A program made the position numbers and the translations under genes. From NCBI GenBank assembly GCA_964538085.1, contig CAZIDF010000007.1, positions 1 to 64,000 of the forward strand: a DNA stretch of 64,000 nt, in the 5' to 3' direction. The stretch comes from G020348385 sp964538085. Its GTDB lineage: Bacteria > Acidobacteriota > Aminicenantia > Aminicenantales > Aminicenantaceae. Under the pieces are notes generated by a model. It worked only from the letters and a program-made list of their open reading frames with translations. It had not been told where the DNA came from and searched no databases. Of this stretch, positions 18,407 through 27,168 are shown piece by piece; the first letter of the stretch is position 1; every line of letters starts with the position of its first letter.

Positions 18407-19321
18407 GTGTTGGAACATGAACACCCTGATGTTTCGATCATCATCGTGAATTATAACAACCGGAATTACCTACTCAAAACCTTGAAGAGTCTTTTCCAGG
18501 ATTCGAGTGTGTCGAAATATGAGATAATAGTCGTTGACAACGCCTCGGATGACGATTCTGCTGAGGCTGTGCGGCGCGATTTCCCTGCGGTAAAAGTGAT
18601 AATCCTTCCGGAAAATGCAGGATATGCCAAGGCAAACAATCGAGGCGTGGATAGGGCATCCGGTCGCTTTTTTCTGTTTCTGAATAATGACACAGAGGTT
18701 CCTCCAGATACGATCGAGAAAATCCTGAACATAAAAGAAAATCATCCTCACTTCGGCGTTATTGCCCCCCTTATCTTTAACCCTGATGGGTCGCTCCAGC
18801 ATTCTTGGGGATGGGATCTCCATCTCCACACCGAGGTTTTCCTCAAGTTTTTCGCCGAAAAATGGTCCCGTTGGCAATACCGACGAAAAAAAGGCCGGAT
18901 TAAGCGAAACGTTAACTGGGTGAGCGGAGCTTGTTTTTTGATCGAACGCTCCCTGTACCTGCAGGTCGGAGGATTCGATGAAAGATTCTTCCTTTACAGC
19001 GAGGATGCCGATTTGGGAAAGCGAGTCCGCCAACTGGGCTATAAGATTCATCTGACTTCTGAAGCCCGGATCATCCATCACTTGGGACAATCCGTTGCCA
19101 GAATGCCAGGAAGGGCGCTTTTGGAGGCTAAAAGGAGCCAGCTTTATTATTATTGCAAACACAACAGCCGAGGAGCCTTGGCCGTTTTGAGGCTTTATCT
19201 CTGTCTCCGGTTCTGGTGGAAACGTGGCTTGAGTCGTCTGAAGGGAGATTGTCGAAGCCAAAAAATGTACGACCTGATCTTGACCGCGATCAAGGAGTTT
19301 CGTTGTGAAGATCCTGTTTGA
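18407..19321 (+). CDS. Glycosyltransferase family 2 (rhamnosyltransferase-like)
   Basis: A 304-aa GT-A enzyme. It has SIIIVNYNN at the N-terminus, the VDNASDDDS nucleotide motif, the NNDTEV motif (metal-binding aspartate) and GGFDERFFLYSEDADLG (catalytic-base region) in the order seen in WbbL-type rhamnosyltransferases. The start is GTG with GAGGAG upstream. It overlaps the next gene by 17 bp. A basic, aromatic C-terminal tail (about 245-280) suggests membrane association. Confidence 0.9.
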   Translation: MLEHEHPDVSIIIVNYNNRNYLLKTLKSLFQDSSVSKYEIIVVDNASDDDSAEAVRRDFPAVKVIILPENAGYAKANNRGVDRASGRFFLFLNNDTEVPPDTIEKILNIKENHPHFGVIAPLIFNPDGSLQHSWGWDLHLHTEVFLKFFAEKWSRWQYRRKKGRIKRNVNWVSGACFLIERSLYLQVGGFDERFFLYSEDADLGKRVRQLGYKIHLTSEARIIHHLGQSVARMPGRALLEAKRSQLYYYCKHNSRGALAVLRLYLCLRFWWKRGLSRLKGDCRSQKMYDLILTAIKEFRCEDPV

Positions 19322-20363
19322 TACACGAAAGATTCAAGATTTTGGGATCGGCGTATATATCCGGAACCTCTTCCAAGGTATTGCACAACATCGAGATTGT
19401 GAGAGCCGAGCCATTCACCTGAAAGGCACGGATTATCTCGATATCCCGCGGTCTTCCATGATCGAAGTGGCGGCTAAAAACTATGATTTCCGGGAGCATG
19501 TGGAGATCCCATGGAAGACCAGGAGGTACAAGGATTATTGCTATTTTTCTCCTCACTATGTCTACCCTCTTTTTATTTCCCAGAGGCTTTATGTAACGGT
19601 CCATGACCTGATCCACTTCAAGTTTCCCCACCTTTTTAAGCCGGCCATACGAGTCGAGGTCGGAAAATATTTCATACGACAAGTCCGGAAAAAAGCAGAC
19701 ATCGTATTCACCGGTTCCCAATCCACAAAAAACGACTTGCGGGAATTATTCGGATTCGAAGAATCTCGAGTCAAGGTGATCTATTATGGGATTGCCAAAA
19801 TATTTTATCAGCAAGAACCGCAATCTTCCTTATTTGATTTTCCCTATTTGTTGTACATGGGGAACTTGAAACCTCACAAGAATCTGCCTGTTCTCATCGA
19901 GGCTTTTTCTTTGATAAAAGACCGGTTCCCGGATTTTCGTCTGGTCCTTGCAGGAGTCCTGCCCGACCGTGCGTTCATGCGAGCGTTGCTCCGTATGGGA
20001 ATCGAGGACAGAGTCGTGGCGAGGGGGTATCTGGCTCAGCAGGAATTGATCCGGTTCATTGATGGGGCAGAATTTTTCGTTTTTCCCTCCCTGTATGAGG
20101 GATTCGGGTTTCCTCCTCTGGAGGCAATGGCACGCAAAAAGGCCGTTATCAGCAGTCCGGGGGGGAGCCTGAAGGAAATTTTGGGTGACAATGCCCTGTA
20201 TTTTTCCCCGGCCTCCGCTGAGGATTTGGCCGAGAAACTCACGCTGCTTATCGAAAACGATAGGATCAAAAAAGAATACGAAACAAAGGGTTTTGTGCAC
20301 AGTTCGAAATTCAGTTGGGATAAAACACTCCAAGAGTATATATCGGTACTGATTGACAAATAA
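19305..20363 (+). CDS. Glycosyltransferase family 4 (GT-B fold)
   Basis: A 352-aa protein with GTG start and AAGGAG at 19292-19297. N-terminal segments GIGVYIRNL and HVEIPW, and donor-site segments MGNLKPHKN and SLYEGFGFPPLEAMARKKAVI with the E-x7-E pair, identify GT4. It overlaps the previous gene by 17 bp, showing one operon. The likely role is adding a single sugar to a lipid-linked repeat unit. Confidence 0.9.
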   Translation: MKILFDTRKIQDFGIGVYIRNLFQGIAQHRDCESRAIHLKGTDYLDIPRSSMIEVAAKNYDFREHVEIPWKTRRYKDYCYFSPHYVYPLFISQRLYVTVHDLIHFKFPHLFKPAIRVEVGKYFIRQVRKKADIVFTGSQSTKNDLRELFGFEESRVKVIYYGIAKIFYQQEPQSSLFDFPYLLYMGNLKPHKNLPVLIEAFSLIKDRFPDFRLVLAGVLPDRAFMRALLRMGIEDRVVARGYLAQQELIRFIDGAEFFVFPSLYEGFGFPPLEAMARKKAVISSPGGSLKEILGDNALYFSPASAEDLAEKLTLLIENDRIKKEYETKGFVHSSKFSWDKTLQEYISVLIDK

Positions 20364-20389
20364 ACATCAGCTTTTTTATAATCACCCCG

Positions 20390-21502
20390 ATGGAGAATGC
20401 TAAGGTTGCCCTTGTGCACGATTGGCTTACGGGCCAGCGTGGTGGAGAAAAGGTGCTGGAGGTTTTTGCAGAGATCTTTCCCGATGCCCCGATTTATACT
20501 CTTTTTCATTTCCCTGGAAGTCAGGTTGAGGATATCGAACGAAGAACCATTCACACCAGTTTTCTTCAGAAGATGCCATTCGTGAGAAAACGTTACCGCT
20601 GGTATTTGCACTTTTACCCTTTGGCCGTGGAATTGTTCGATCTCCAGGAATTTGATTTTATCATATCCAGTTCTCACTGTGTGGCTAAGGGGGCTATTCC
20701 TCGGCCGGATGCCCTGCACATCAGCTACATCCATTCTCCCGTCAGGTATGCCTGGAATCAGTACTTCGCTTATTTTTCTCCTAGAAAATTGAGTTTTTTT
20801 TCTCGTCTGCTCATTCCGCCAGTGATCCACCGCCTGCGACAGTGGGATGTGACCAGCACAGCGAGGGTCGATCATTTCCTGGCGAATTCCAAGGCTGTGG
20901 CCCAGCGCATACATAGGTATTACCGGAGAAAGGCGGACGTCCTCCATCCTCCTGTTGATACGGAATTTTTCTGCCCGGGCGACCAGAAGGGCGATTATTT
21001 TTTGCTCGTTTCGGCATTGGTTCCGTACAAAAGAATAGACCTGGCGATCGAGGCTTTCAACCGCAATGGATTGAAGTTGAAGATCGCGGGCAATGGTCCG
21101 GAACGCAGGAAACTCAAAAAGACGGCGAATAAGAACATCGAATTCCTCGGTTTTTTGTCCTCCCCGGATCTTCTTCAGGCCTACCGAGGAGCAATTGCGC
21201 TTTTGATGCCCGGAGAAGAAGATTTCGGCATCAATTCTCTCGAGGCCCAGGCCTGTGGTATTCCCGTGATCGCCTACGGCAGAGGGGGTGCCACCGAGAC
21301 TATAATCCCTCAGGAAACCGGTCTGTTTTTTCAGGATTTGGCTGCCCAAAGCCTGCAGGATGCTCTTGACAAATTTCAAGGTATCGATTTTAATAAATCG
21401 ACCATTAGAGGGAATGCCCTGGCCTTCTCTCGGGAGAAATTCAAGAAGAAGACCTCAGACCTGTTTCGTGAAAAATGGAACGAATTTCAGAGAAAGACAT
21501 GA
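20390..21502 (+). CDS. Glycosyltransferase family 4 (GT-B fold)
   Basis: A 370-aa protein beginning with the VALVHDWLTGQRGGEKVLE motif seen in WbaZ-like mannosyltransferases. Further motifs are ISYIHSPVRYAWNQYF and the donor site PGEEDFGINSLEAQACGIPV. Its stop overlaps a possible ATG of the sugar-transferase gene at 21499, so translation is probably coupled. It is a cytoplasmic enzyme of surface glycan assembly. Confidence 0.91.
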   Translation: MENAKVALVHDWLTGQRGGEKVLEVFAEIFPDAPIYTLFHFPGSQVEDIERRTIHTSFLQKMPFVRKRYRWYLHFYPLAVELFDLQEFDFIISSSHCVAKGAIPRPDALHISYIHSPVRYAWNQYFAYFSPRKLSFFSRLLIPPVIHRLRQWDVTSTARVDHFLANSKAVAQRIHRYYRRKADVLHPPVDTEFFCPGDQKGDYFLLVSALVPYKRIDLAIEAFNRNGLKLKIAGNGPERRKLKKTANKNIEFLGFLSSPDLLQAYRGAIALLMPGEEDFGINSLEAQACGIPVIAYGRGGATETIIPQETGLFFQDLAAQSLQDALDKFQGIDFNKSTIRGNALAFSREKFKKKTSDLFREKWNEFQRKT

Positions 21503-22947
21503 TAAGACGACAGCGTAGCGGTTTGATCGGCTGGTTCCTGTTGAGTGATTTTCTGGGGATTTTGGCGTCCTATTTTTACTCTTACGGATTCCGGTTTTAT
21601 ATGTATATCATTCCTGTCAATCCGGAAAAAGGGATCCCACCTCTCAAATCCTATGCCCTTGTTTTTCCGCTTTTTCTGGCTATTCATCTTGTCGTTTTTT
21701 TTCTACAGGGCTTTTACAGAACTAGGCTCAAACGGACCAAAATCGATGATTTTTTCCTTGTCACCCTGAACTCGGTTCTGACCATCCTGGTCATCCAGGC
21801 CATTTTGGCGTATTTGAACGCGTACAGCGGGGGCGCCGCTCCCCTATTTCGAGTGACGTTCAAGCTGTCTCATGGATTCCTTGCCGTTTATTTTGTCGTG
21901 GTTGTGTTGATGATCTCCTTCCTCCGAAATCAGATCTTCTATTTCATGAAAAAACGATACGCCAAAGGAATGAATTTGAAAAGCGTGTTGGTCGTCGGTG
22001 CTGGCGATATGGGCAAGTCGGTCGCGGAAAAGCTTTCCCAATACAAAGACCTCGGATTTGTCATGAAAGGGTTTTTGGACGATGACCGAAAGGAGGGCGA
22101 TATTGTGGATGTCGATGGAGGGATCCCCATTCTTGGTCCTTTGAGCGAGCTGGAAACGATCCTGGAGAGAGGCGAGGTTTCGGATGTCTATGTGGCGCTG
22201 GATTTGAATAACTATGGCAAAATCCTGGAGACTCTCAAGGTGGTCAATAAATATGTCGTGAATGTGCGGCTGATCCCTGATCTCTTTCAGCTTCTTACGC
22301 TCAAAGCTCGGATAGAAGACCTCGATGGTTTTCCGGTCATCAGTGTCGATGAGCCTCCGCTCAGAGGCATGCTGCTGCTGGCGAAGAGATTGTTGGACAT
22401 CGTGGTGTCAGCGTCATTTTTGCTGTTGTGCTCACCGTTTTTGCTTCTTATCGCCCTTTTGATCAAGCTCACAAACAAGGGGCCTGTGTTGTATCACCAG
22501 GAAAGGATGGGTCTCGACGGGAAAAAATTTATCATGCATAAATTCCGAACTATGGTCAGTAATGCTGAGTCAGCGACGGGCCCAGTGATGTGCACTCCTG
22601 ATGATCCTCGTATGACTAGGATAGGAAAAATTTTACGCAAATTCAGTCTGGATGAAATCCCCCAGCTTGTCAATGTGCTCAAAGGAGAGATGAGCCTTGT
22701 GGGACCCCGCCCGGAACGGCCTGTTTTCGTGAAAGAATTTCGGGAAAAGATCCCCAAATATATGCTTCGGCATAAGGTGAAGTCTGGGGTGACAGGATGG
22801 GCCCAGGTGCATGGTCTCAGGCAGGATACGCCGATCGATAAAAGACTCGATTATGATTTTTATTATATCCAAAACTGGTCTTTGAGCCTCGATCTCAAGA
22901 TACTCTGGAAAACTTTGCGTAAAGGATTCATCGATAAAAGTCTGTGA
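21475..22947 (+). CDS. Polyprenyl-phosphate sugar phosphotransferase (exopolysaccharide initiating enzyme)
   Basis: About 490 aa. Four to five N-terminal membrane spans (about 15-140) are followed by a CoA-binding-like domain (VLVVGAGDMGKSVA near 170). A further span at about 305-330 leads into the bacterial sugar transferase domain (KRLLDIVVS, MHKFRTM, LDEIPQLVNVLKGEMSLVGPRPE, GVTGWAQVHG). This is the WbaP/WcaJ type, which transfers hexose-1-phosphate from a nucleotide sugar to undecaprenyl phosphate and starts the repeat unit. An alternative start at 21499 overlaps the upstream stop as ATGA and is equally plausible. It is the last gene of the glycan cluster; no flippase, polymerase or export gene is in the window. 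Confidence 0.92.
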   Translation: MERISEKDMIRRQRSGLIGWFLLSDFLGILASYFYSYGFRFYMYIIPVNPEKGIPPLKSYALVFPLFLAIHLVVFFLQGFYRTRLKRTKIDDFFLVTLNSVLTILVIQAILAYLNAYSGGAAPLFRVTFKLSHGFLAVYFVVVVLMISFLRNQIFYFMKKRYAKGMNLKSVLVVGAGDMGKSVAEKLSQYKDLGFVMKGFLDDDRKEGDIVDVDGGIPILGPLSELETILERGEVSDVYVALDLNNYGKILETLKVVNKYVVNVRLIPDLFQLLTLKARIEDLDGFPVISVDEPPLRGMLLLAKRLLDIVVSASFLLLCSPFLLLIALLIKLTNKGPVLYHQERMGLDGKKFIMHKFRTMVSNAESATGPVMCTPDDPRMTRIGKILRKFSLDEIPQLVNVLKGEMSLVGPRPERPVFVKEFREKIPKYMLRHKVKSGVTGWAQVHGLRQDTPIDKRLDYDFYYIQNWSLSLDLKILWKTLRKGFIDKSL

Positions 22948-22954
22948 AGTCCGA

Positions 22955-23533
22955 TCAGGACTTTGATCTTGAGAGCGACCGAAATCCCCTCAATCCATAC
23001 GCCATACCAGAGAGGATGGTCAAAGCAAATGTGAGGATGTAAAGCCAGGAAAGAAATACATACACCGCACCCAAAACGTTCAACAGGAGCACACAAAAGA
23101 TAACTCCCATCTGGCAGACGGTGCTGGCTTTTCCCAGTAAACTGGGCGGGAATTTTGTCTCCCCTCTAAGCTTGTATAACACGAATGCTGCAGACACGAT
23201 GGCGATGTCACGTCCGATGATGGCTACTGTGAGCCAAAGGGGGATCGTGTTGGGGTGGCAAAAAGAGGGAAAACTCAGGATGATGATGGCCGCTGTCATC
23301 AGAAGCTTATCCGCGGCGGGATCGAGCAATCCTCCGATTTTGGTCTTTTGATTCCAGATCCGCGCCGTCATTCCATCCAGGATGTCTGTTGTGCTTGCAA
23401 TCAGAAATACGATCATCGCTTCTAGGATGTGGTTTTTGACCATCAGATACAGAAATAAAGGAATCAAACATATCCGGATCGTACTGAAAATATTCGGGAT
23501 GGTCCAAAAGCGTTCTTCTGTTTGTTCTTTCAT
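22955..23533 (-). CDS. pgsA: CDP-diacylglycerol--glycerol-3-phosphate 3-phosphatidyltransferase
   Basis: About 192 aa with several membrane spans. The CDP-alcohol phosphotransferase signature D-x2-D-G-x2-A-R-x8-G-x3-D-x3-D is complete (DILDGMTAR ... GGLLDPAAD). The enzyme makes phosphatidylglycerol phosphate, the precursor of phosphatidylglycerol and cardiolipin, in the inner membrane. The ATG at 23533 is preferred; a longer frame to 23581 begins with TTG. It sits just after the TPR/SLH lipoprotein gene on the same strand and is convergent with the sugar-transferase gene, 7 bp away. Confidence 0.9.
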   Translation of the reverse strand: MKEQTEERFWTIPNIFSTIRICLIPLFLYLMVKNHILEAMIVFLIASTTDILDGMTARIWNQKTKIGGLLDPAADKLLMTAAIIILSFPSFCHPNTIPLWLTVAIIGRDIAIVSAAFVLYKLRGETKFPPSLLGKASTVCQMGVIFCVLLLNVLGAVYVFLSWLYILTFALTILSGMAYGLRGFRSLSRSKS

Positions 23534-23589
23534 CTGGTGGTCCAACCTTTCTTCATATGCGTCGCCATTTTTAGCGCCCAAAAAATGAT

Positions 23590-24915
23590 CTATCTGATCT
23601 GCCCCAAGATAATATCGAGGAGTCTGATAGAATCCGAACCGGATACAGGAAGATCCGGTTCGAATGTCTTATCTACCGACAGGCTCATGATATCGTAGGA
23701 AAGGATCTGGATGATCGGTTGATAATAATAGTTGTCAACCGACACGTCGGAAATCTGTATGCTTTCTGGGGGGATCTGCTGCAAGAATCTAAAACCTCTC
23801 TCGCTGAGGTGGTTGACGAGTCGCAGAAGGATCTCGGCCATCTCTGCCCTGTTGATGATTTTTTTTGGGCGGAATGTATGATTGGGGTATATATCCAGCA
23901 AGCCGAGGGAGGTCATTTTCAGGATGTAATCGTCTGCCCAAGAAGTTGCGATGTCGATAATGATAGGCGGCTTTTTGATGGCTTCCTCAAAGACGTCCTT
24001 GAACTTGATCGCTAAAAGCGCGGCCACTTCCTCCTTCGAAATCGCTTCAGAGGATATTATGGCGTTATACTGGCTGGGTAGCTCAAAAATTCCAAGGCGA
24101 TTTTTTAAAATTTCGATTCTCTGCTGGTACTCTGGATTTTCGGAATCCTTCTCTATCAATTTTTCGTAAATATCGAGACTCCGTTCGTTCTCGTTGGCTG
24201 AAAAAAGGACATCCCCAAATTTCTGAAGAATAGCGATATTCTCAGGATCGTTTTTGCTGGCTGACTCCAGATGGACGATGGCATTTTCCAGGTTATCTTC
24301 CCGCAGAAATATATCGGCCAATGCAAGGTGGGCCGGGAAGGATTCGGGAGAGTAATAAAGAGCTCGAAGGAATGCTTCTTTACCGCTCTCTGTGTTTCCT
24401 GCATCGAGAGCCGCATTTCCCGTATCTAAAGATTCCTGTGTTTTTTGATTTTTTATGTTTTGGTATTGTGCCCTGGCCCAAATGTGGTCAGGGTTTGTTT
24501 TGATTATTTCCCGGAATTCAGCGAACGCCAGGTCGTCGCGACCTGTTCTGTGATAAATTTGCCCCAATCCTAAATGAACGATAGCCATGTCCGGAGAATA
24601 TCGCTGAGCGGCTTTAAAAAAATCTTCTGCCAGAGGAACATCATTCATCATGAAGTAGGCATATCCCATGCCGACATAATAAAAAGGACTTTGTTCATCG
24701 AGTCTCATCAGAGTTTTCCTTGCCTTGCTTCCTTTCCCTTGCCGGAGGTCCTTCCAGGCTTCTTCAATGACGATCCTTTCATCAAGAGATAGTTCGGTCA
24801 CGATGGATTGGGGGAGGTTATCGATGAAAAGGTTGGGAGGTGGGACTTGGTATGTTACGCAAGCTCCCAGCAACATAACTATTATAAAACACAAGGTGTA
24901 TGCTTTTCTCACCAC
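23590..24915 (-). CDS. Lipoprotein with TPR repeats and C-terminal S-layer-homology-like region
   Basis: A 441-aa protein. A signal peptide ends in the lipobox LLGAC with the lipidated Cys19. TPR-like repeats run from about 45 to 265. The C-terminal part (about 310-440) looks like two SLH-type units: SWADDYI..MTSLGLLDIYPNHTFRPKK.INRAEMAEILLRL, and later a shorter IQISDV....YYQPI. SLH domains normally bind cell-wall or envelope polysaccharide, so the protein is probably an outer- or inner-membrane-anchored scaffold facing the periplasm. The start is GTG at 24915 with GAGGAG upstream. It overlaps hflX by 7 bp. Function is inferred only from architecture. Confidence 0.82.
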   Translation of the reverse strand: MVRKAYTLCFIIVMLLGACVTYQVPPPNLFIDNLPQSIVTELSLDERIVIEEAWKDLRQGKGSKARKTLMRLDEQSPFYYVGMGYAYFMMNDVPLAEDFFKAAQRYSPDMAIVHLGLGQIYHRTGRDDLAFAEFREIIKTNPDHIWARAQYQNIKNQKTQESLDTGNAALDAGNTESGKEAFLRALYYSPESFPAHLALADIFLREDNLENAIVHLESASKNDPENIAILQKFGDVLFSANENERSLDIYEKLIEKDSENPEYQQRIEILKNRLGIFELPSQYNAIISSEAISKEEVAALLAIKFKDVFEEAIKKPPIIIDIATSWADDYILKMTSLGLLDIYPNHTFRPKKIINRAEMAEILLRLVNHLSERGFRFLQQIPPESIQISDVSVDNYYYQPIIQILSYDIMSLSVDKTFEPDLPVSGSDSIRLLDIILGQIR

Positions 24916-26180
24916 TTCTCTCCTCCTCTCTCGATATAAGGTGTGAAATCAAGAACCAATTTTGGGTCTGCCATTATTTTTAATTCAATATTTTCGCGAT
25001 TTTCTCTCTTTTTTAGCACAATCGACCATTTTGAAAAAGAGGAAATAACATTTTTTTTTGATTTTGGGATACGAAGGTAGTATAAATTCATGTTTTGAAA
25101 GAGAAATTTGCGGAGCATTTTACGAAGATCAGAGACCCCATCGCCTGTTTTTGCAGAGATATAGACGGATGGATAGGGCGATCCCCTATTTTTTTTCAAA
25201 AATTCCTCCTTGTTAGGAAAAAGATCGATTTTGTTAAAAACCTTTAAGATCGGGATGTCTATCACGCCAAGACCGGATAGGATGTTTTCTACCGCCTCGA
25301 TTTGGACGTTGCTAAGGGAGGAATTTGTGTCGATGACATGAAGGATGCAATCGGACTCTATTATCTCCTCAAGGGTCGCTTTAAATGCTTCGATCAGTTC
25401 GACAGGAAGTTTTTTGATGAAACCCACAGTATCGGAAAGGTAAAAATAGAGCCCATCGGGAAGAGGGGCACGGCGAAGAACAGGATCGAGGGTGGCGAAG
25501 AGCTGGTATGATGTGAACATTTTCTCTCGAGAAAGCATGTTGAAAAGAGTGGACTTTCCGGCATTGGTGTAACCCACTAGAGATACAATTGGGATCGGGC
25601 CCTGTCGGCGGCGTTTTCTTTGGCGCTCGCGCCGTTCCTGGACATGGCGAATTTCTTTTTTTATCCGCGATATGCGTTGTTGAATGCGTCTTCTGTCCAC
25701 TTCCAGTTTTTTTTCTCCTGGGCCGCGCGTACCTATTCCTCCTCCCAATCGCGACAGGGCCTTACCCCATCCCAAAAGGCGAGGGAGCAGATAATTCAGC
25801 TGAGCCAGCTCGACCTGAAGCTTGCCTTCCTTGCTGTGCGCGCGTTGGGCGAATATATCCAGGATGAGTTGTGTCCTATCGATAATTTTACCATGGATTA
25901 TGTCTTCCAGGTTTTTGAGTTGAATCGGGGACAGGCGGTGGTCAAAAATGACGAGGTCTGCCTGGGTTTCCTCTTTCAAACGGATGATTTCTTCGACTTT
26001 GCCTTCACCAATGTAAAATTTGGGCGAAATGTCAGACCGAAATTGATATATCTCTTGGAGGACATATGCTCCAGCTGTCTGGGCCAATCCTCGAAGTTCT
26101 TTTATGGATTCTTCGGCTTCAGCTCGCTCCTTTTTATTCGTCGACATGTGCACAAGGATCGCTTTTTCTACTTTCATCAT
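24909..26180 (-). CDS. hflX: Ribosome-associated GTPase HflX
   Basis: A 423-aa Obg-HflX family GTPase. The N-terminal HflX domain includes FYIGEGKVEEI, FDHRLSPIQLKNLE, QLNYLLPRL and the glycine-rich GGGIGTRGPGE. The G domain has GYTNAGKST (G1), DTVGFI (G3) and NKIDL (G4). HflX splits stalled or stressed 70S ribosomes. It overlaps miaA by 4 bp. In many proteobacteria hfq lies between miaA and hflX; here it is absent. The C-terminal part is longer than the minimum and ends in a ferredoxin-like segment. Confidence 0.96.
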   Translation of the reverse strand: MMKVEKAILVHMSTNKKERAEAEESIKELRGLAQTAGAYVLQEIYQFRSDISPKFYIGEGKVEEIIRLKEETQADLVIFDHRLSPIQLKNLEDIIHGKIIDRTQLILDIFAQRAHSKEGKLQVELAQLNYLLPRLLGWGKALSRLGGGIGTRGPGEKKLEVDRRRIQQRISRIKKEIRHVQERRERQRKRRRQGPIPIVSLVGYTNAGKSTLFNMLSREKMFTSYQLFATLDPVLRRAPLPDGLYFYLSDTVGFIKKLPVELIEAFKATLEEIIESDCILHVIDTNSSLSNVQIEAVENILSGLGVIDIPILKVFNKIDLFPNKEEFLKKNRGSPYPSVYISAKTGDGVSDLRKMLRKFLFQNMNLYYLRIPKSKKNVISSFSKWSIVLKKRENRENIELKIMADPKLVLDFTPYIERGGEKW

Positions 26181-27097
26181 AAGTAGCTCTTTACATACGT
26201 TGCGATGGAGGGGAAATCATCCGGAGAAAACCACTGGATACCCGGCATCTTCCGAAACCAAGTCATCTGTCTTTTGGCGTAGTGCCGGGTTTCTTTTTTT
26301 GTCCCATCGATCGCCTCCTCATAGGAGATATCACCTCTTAAAATTTTCAAGACTTGCCTGTAACCCAGAGCACGAAATGGAGGAGAATCCGGATTCACGC
26401 CTTTTTCCAATAGACCTTTTACTTCTTCCACTATGCCCATAGCAAACATCCGATCCACGCGATCTTCAATTTTTTTGTACAGTGCAGATCTTTCCAATGT
26501 TAATCCAATTTTGAGGATAAAATAATCAGCGACGAGAGAACGGGTATTGGCGAAATGCTCTGAAATAGGGATCTTCGTAGCGTGAAAGACCTCCAGTGCT
26601 CTTATGATCCGTATTTTATCCCTTTCTCCGATTTTTTTGGCATAGACCGGATCCACGCGTAAAAGAGATTTTCTCAAAAATTCCAATCCTTTTTCTCTTG
26701 CTTGCTGTTCAAGCCGCTCGCGGATGGCTGGATCTTTTTTCCCTTCCGGGAAAAGACCTTGGAGGAGAGCCTTCAGGTAAAGTCCAGTTCCTCCAGCGAT
26801 TATTGGGAGTTTTTGTTTTTTCCTGATCGATTCGATAGCTTTCAAGGCATGCCTGACAAATTCGGCCGCAGTGAATTGGCTGGATGGATCGGCGATGTCG
26901 AGCAGGTGATGGGGTATATCTTTTTTTTGGTCTCGGTTGATTTTATCTGTTCCGATATCGAATCCTTTGTATACCTGCATGGAATCACAGTTGATTATTT
27001 CCCCTCTGAATTCTTGGGCGAGACGGATGGCCATGGCACTTTTTCCTGCTGCAGTGGGACCTAAGACGATGACGAGGATTTTGGTTTCAGGTTCCAA
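26177..27097 (-). CDS. miaA: tRNA dimethylallyltransferase
   Basis: A 306-aa enzyme adding a dimethylallyl group to A37 of tRNAs that read UNN codons. Motifs are the P-loop GPTAAGKS (about 12-19), INCDSMQVYKGFDIGTDK, GGTGLYLKAL and the C-terminal RHYAKRQMTWFRK. The length is normal. It is translationally coupled to hflX by a 4-bp overlap. MiaA modification of tRNAs such as tRNA-Cys fits the tRNA gene in the window. Confidence 0.97.
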   Translation of the reverse strand: MEPETKILVIVLGPTAAGKSAMAIRLAQEFRGEIINCDSMQVYKGFDIGTDKINRDQKKDIPHHLLDIADPSSQFTAAEFVRHALKAIESIRKKQKLPIIAGGTGLYLKALLQGLFPEGKKDPAIRERLEQQAREKGLEFLRKSLLRVDPVYAKKIGERDKIRIIRALEVFHATKIPISEHFANTRSLVADYFILKIGLTLERSALYKKIEDRVDRMFAMGIVEEVKGLLEKGVNPDSPPFRALGYRQVLKILRGDISYEEAIDGTKKETRHYAKRQMTWFRKMPGIQWFSPDDFPSIATYVKSYL

Positions 27098-27168
27098 TTT
27101 TGACCAAGAAAAAAAAGATTATCAGCGTCACAAAAATAAGAAGGGACAACACCTGTTTCCTCTTCAAT

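Noticed and set aside
20036..21379. 447-aa minus-strand frame opposite glycosyltransferase genes
   Set aside because: The plus-strand genes are intact, well-motifed enzymes; this is an antisense shadow.
22947..22963. Hairpin AAGTCC-GATCA-GGACTT between convergent genes as a terminator
   Set aside because: The six-base stem lacks a following T run on either strand; too weak to call.
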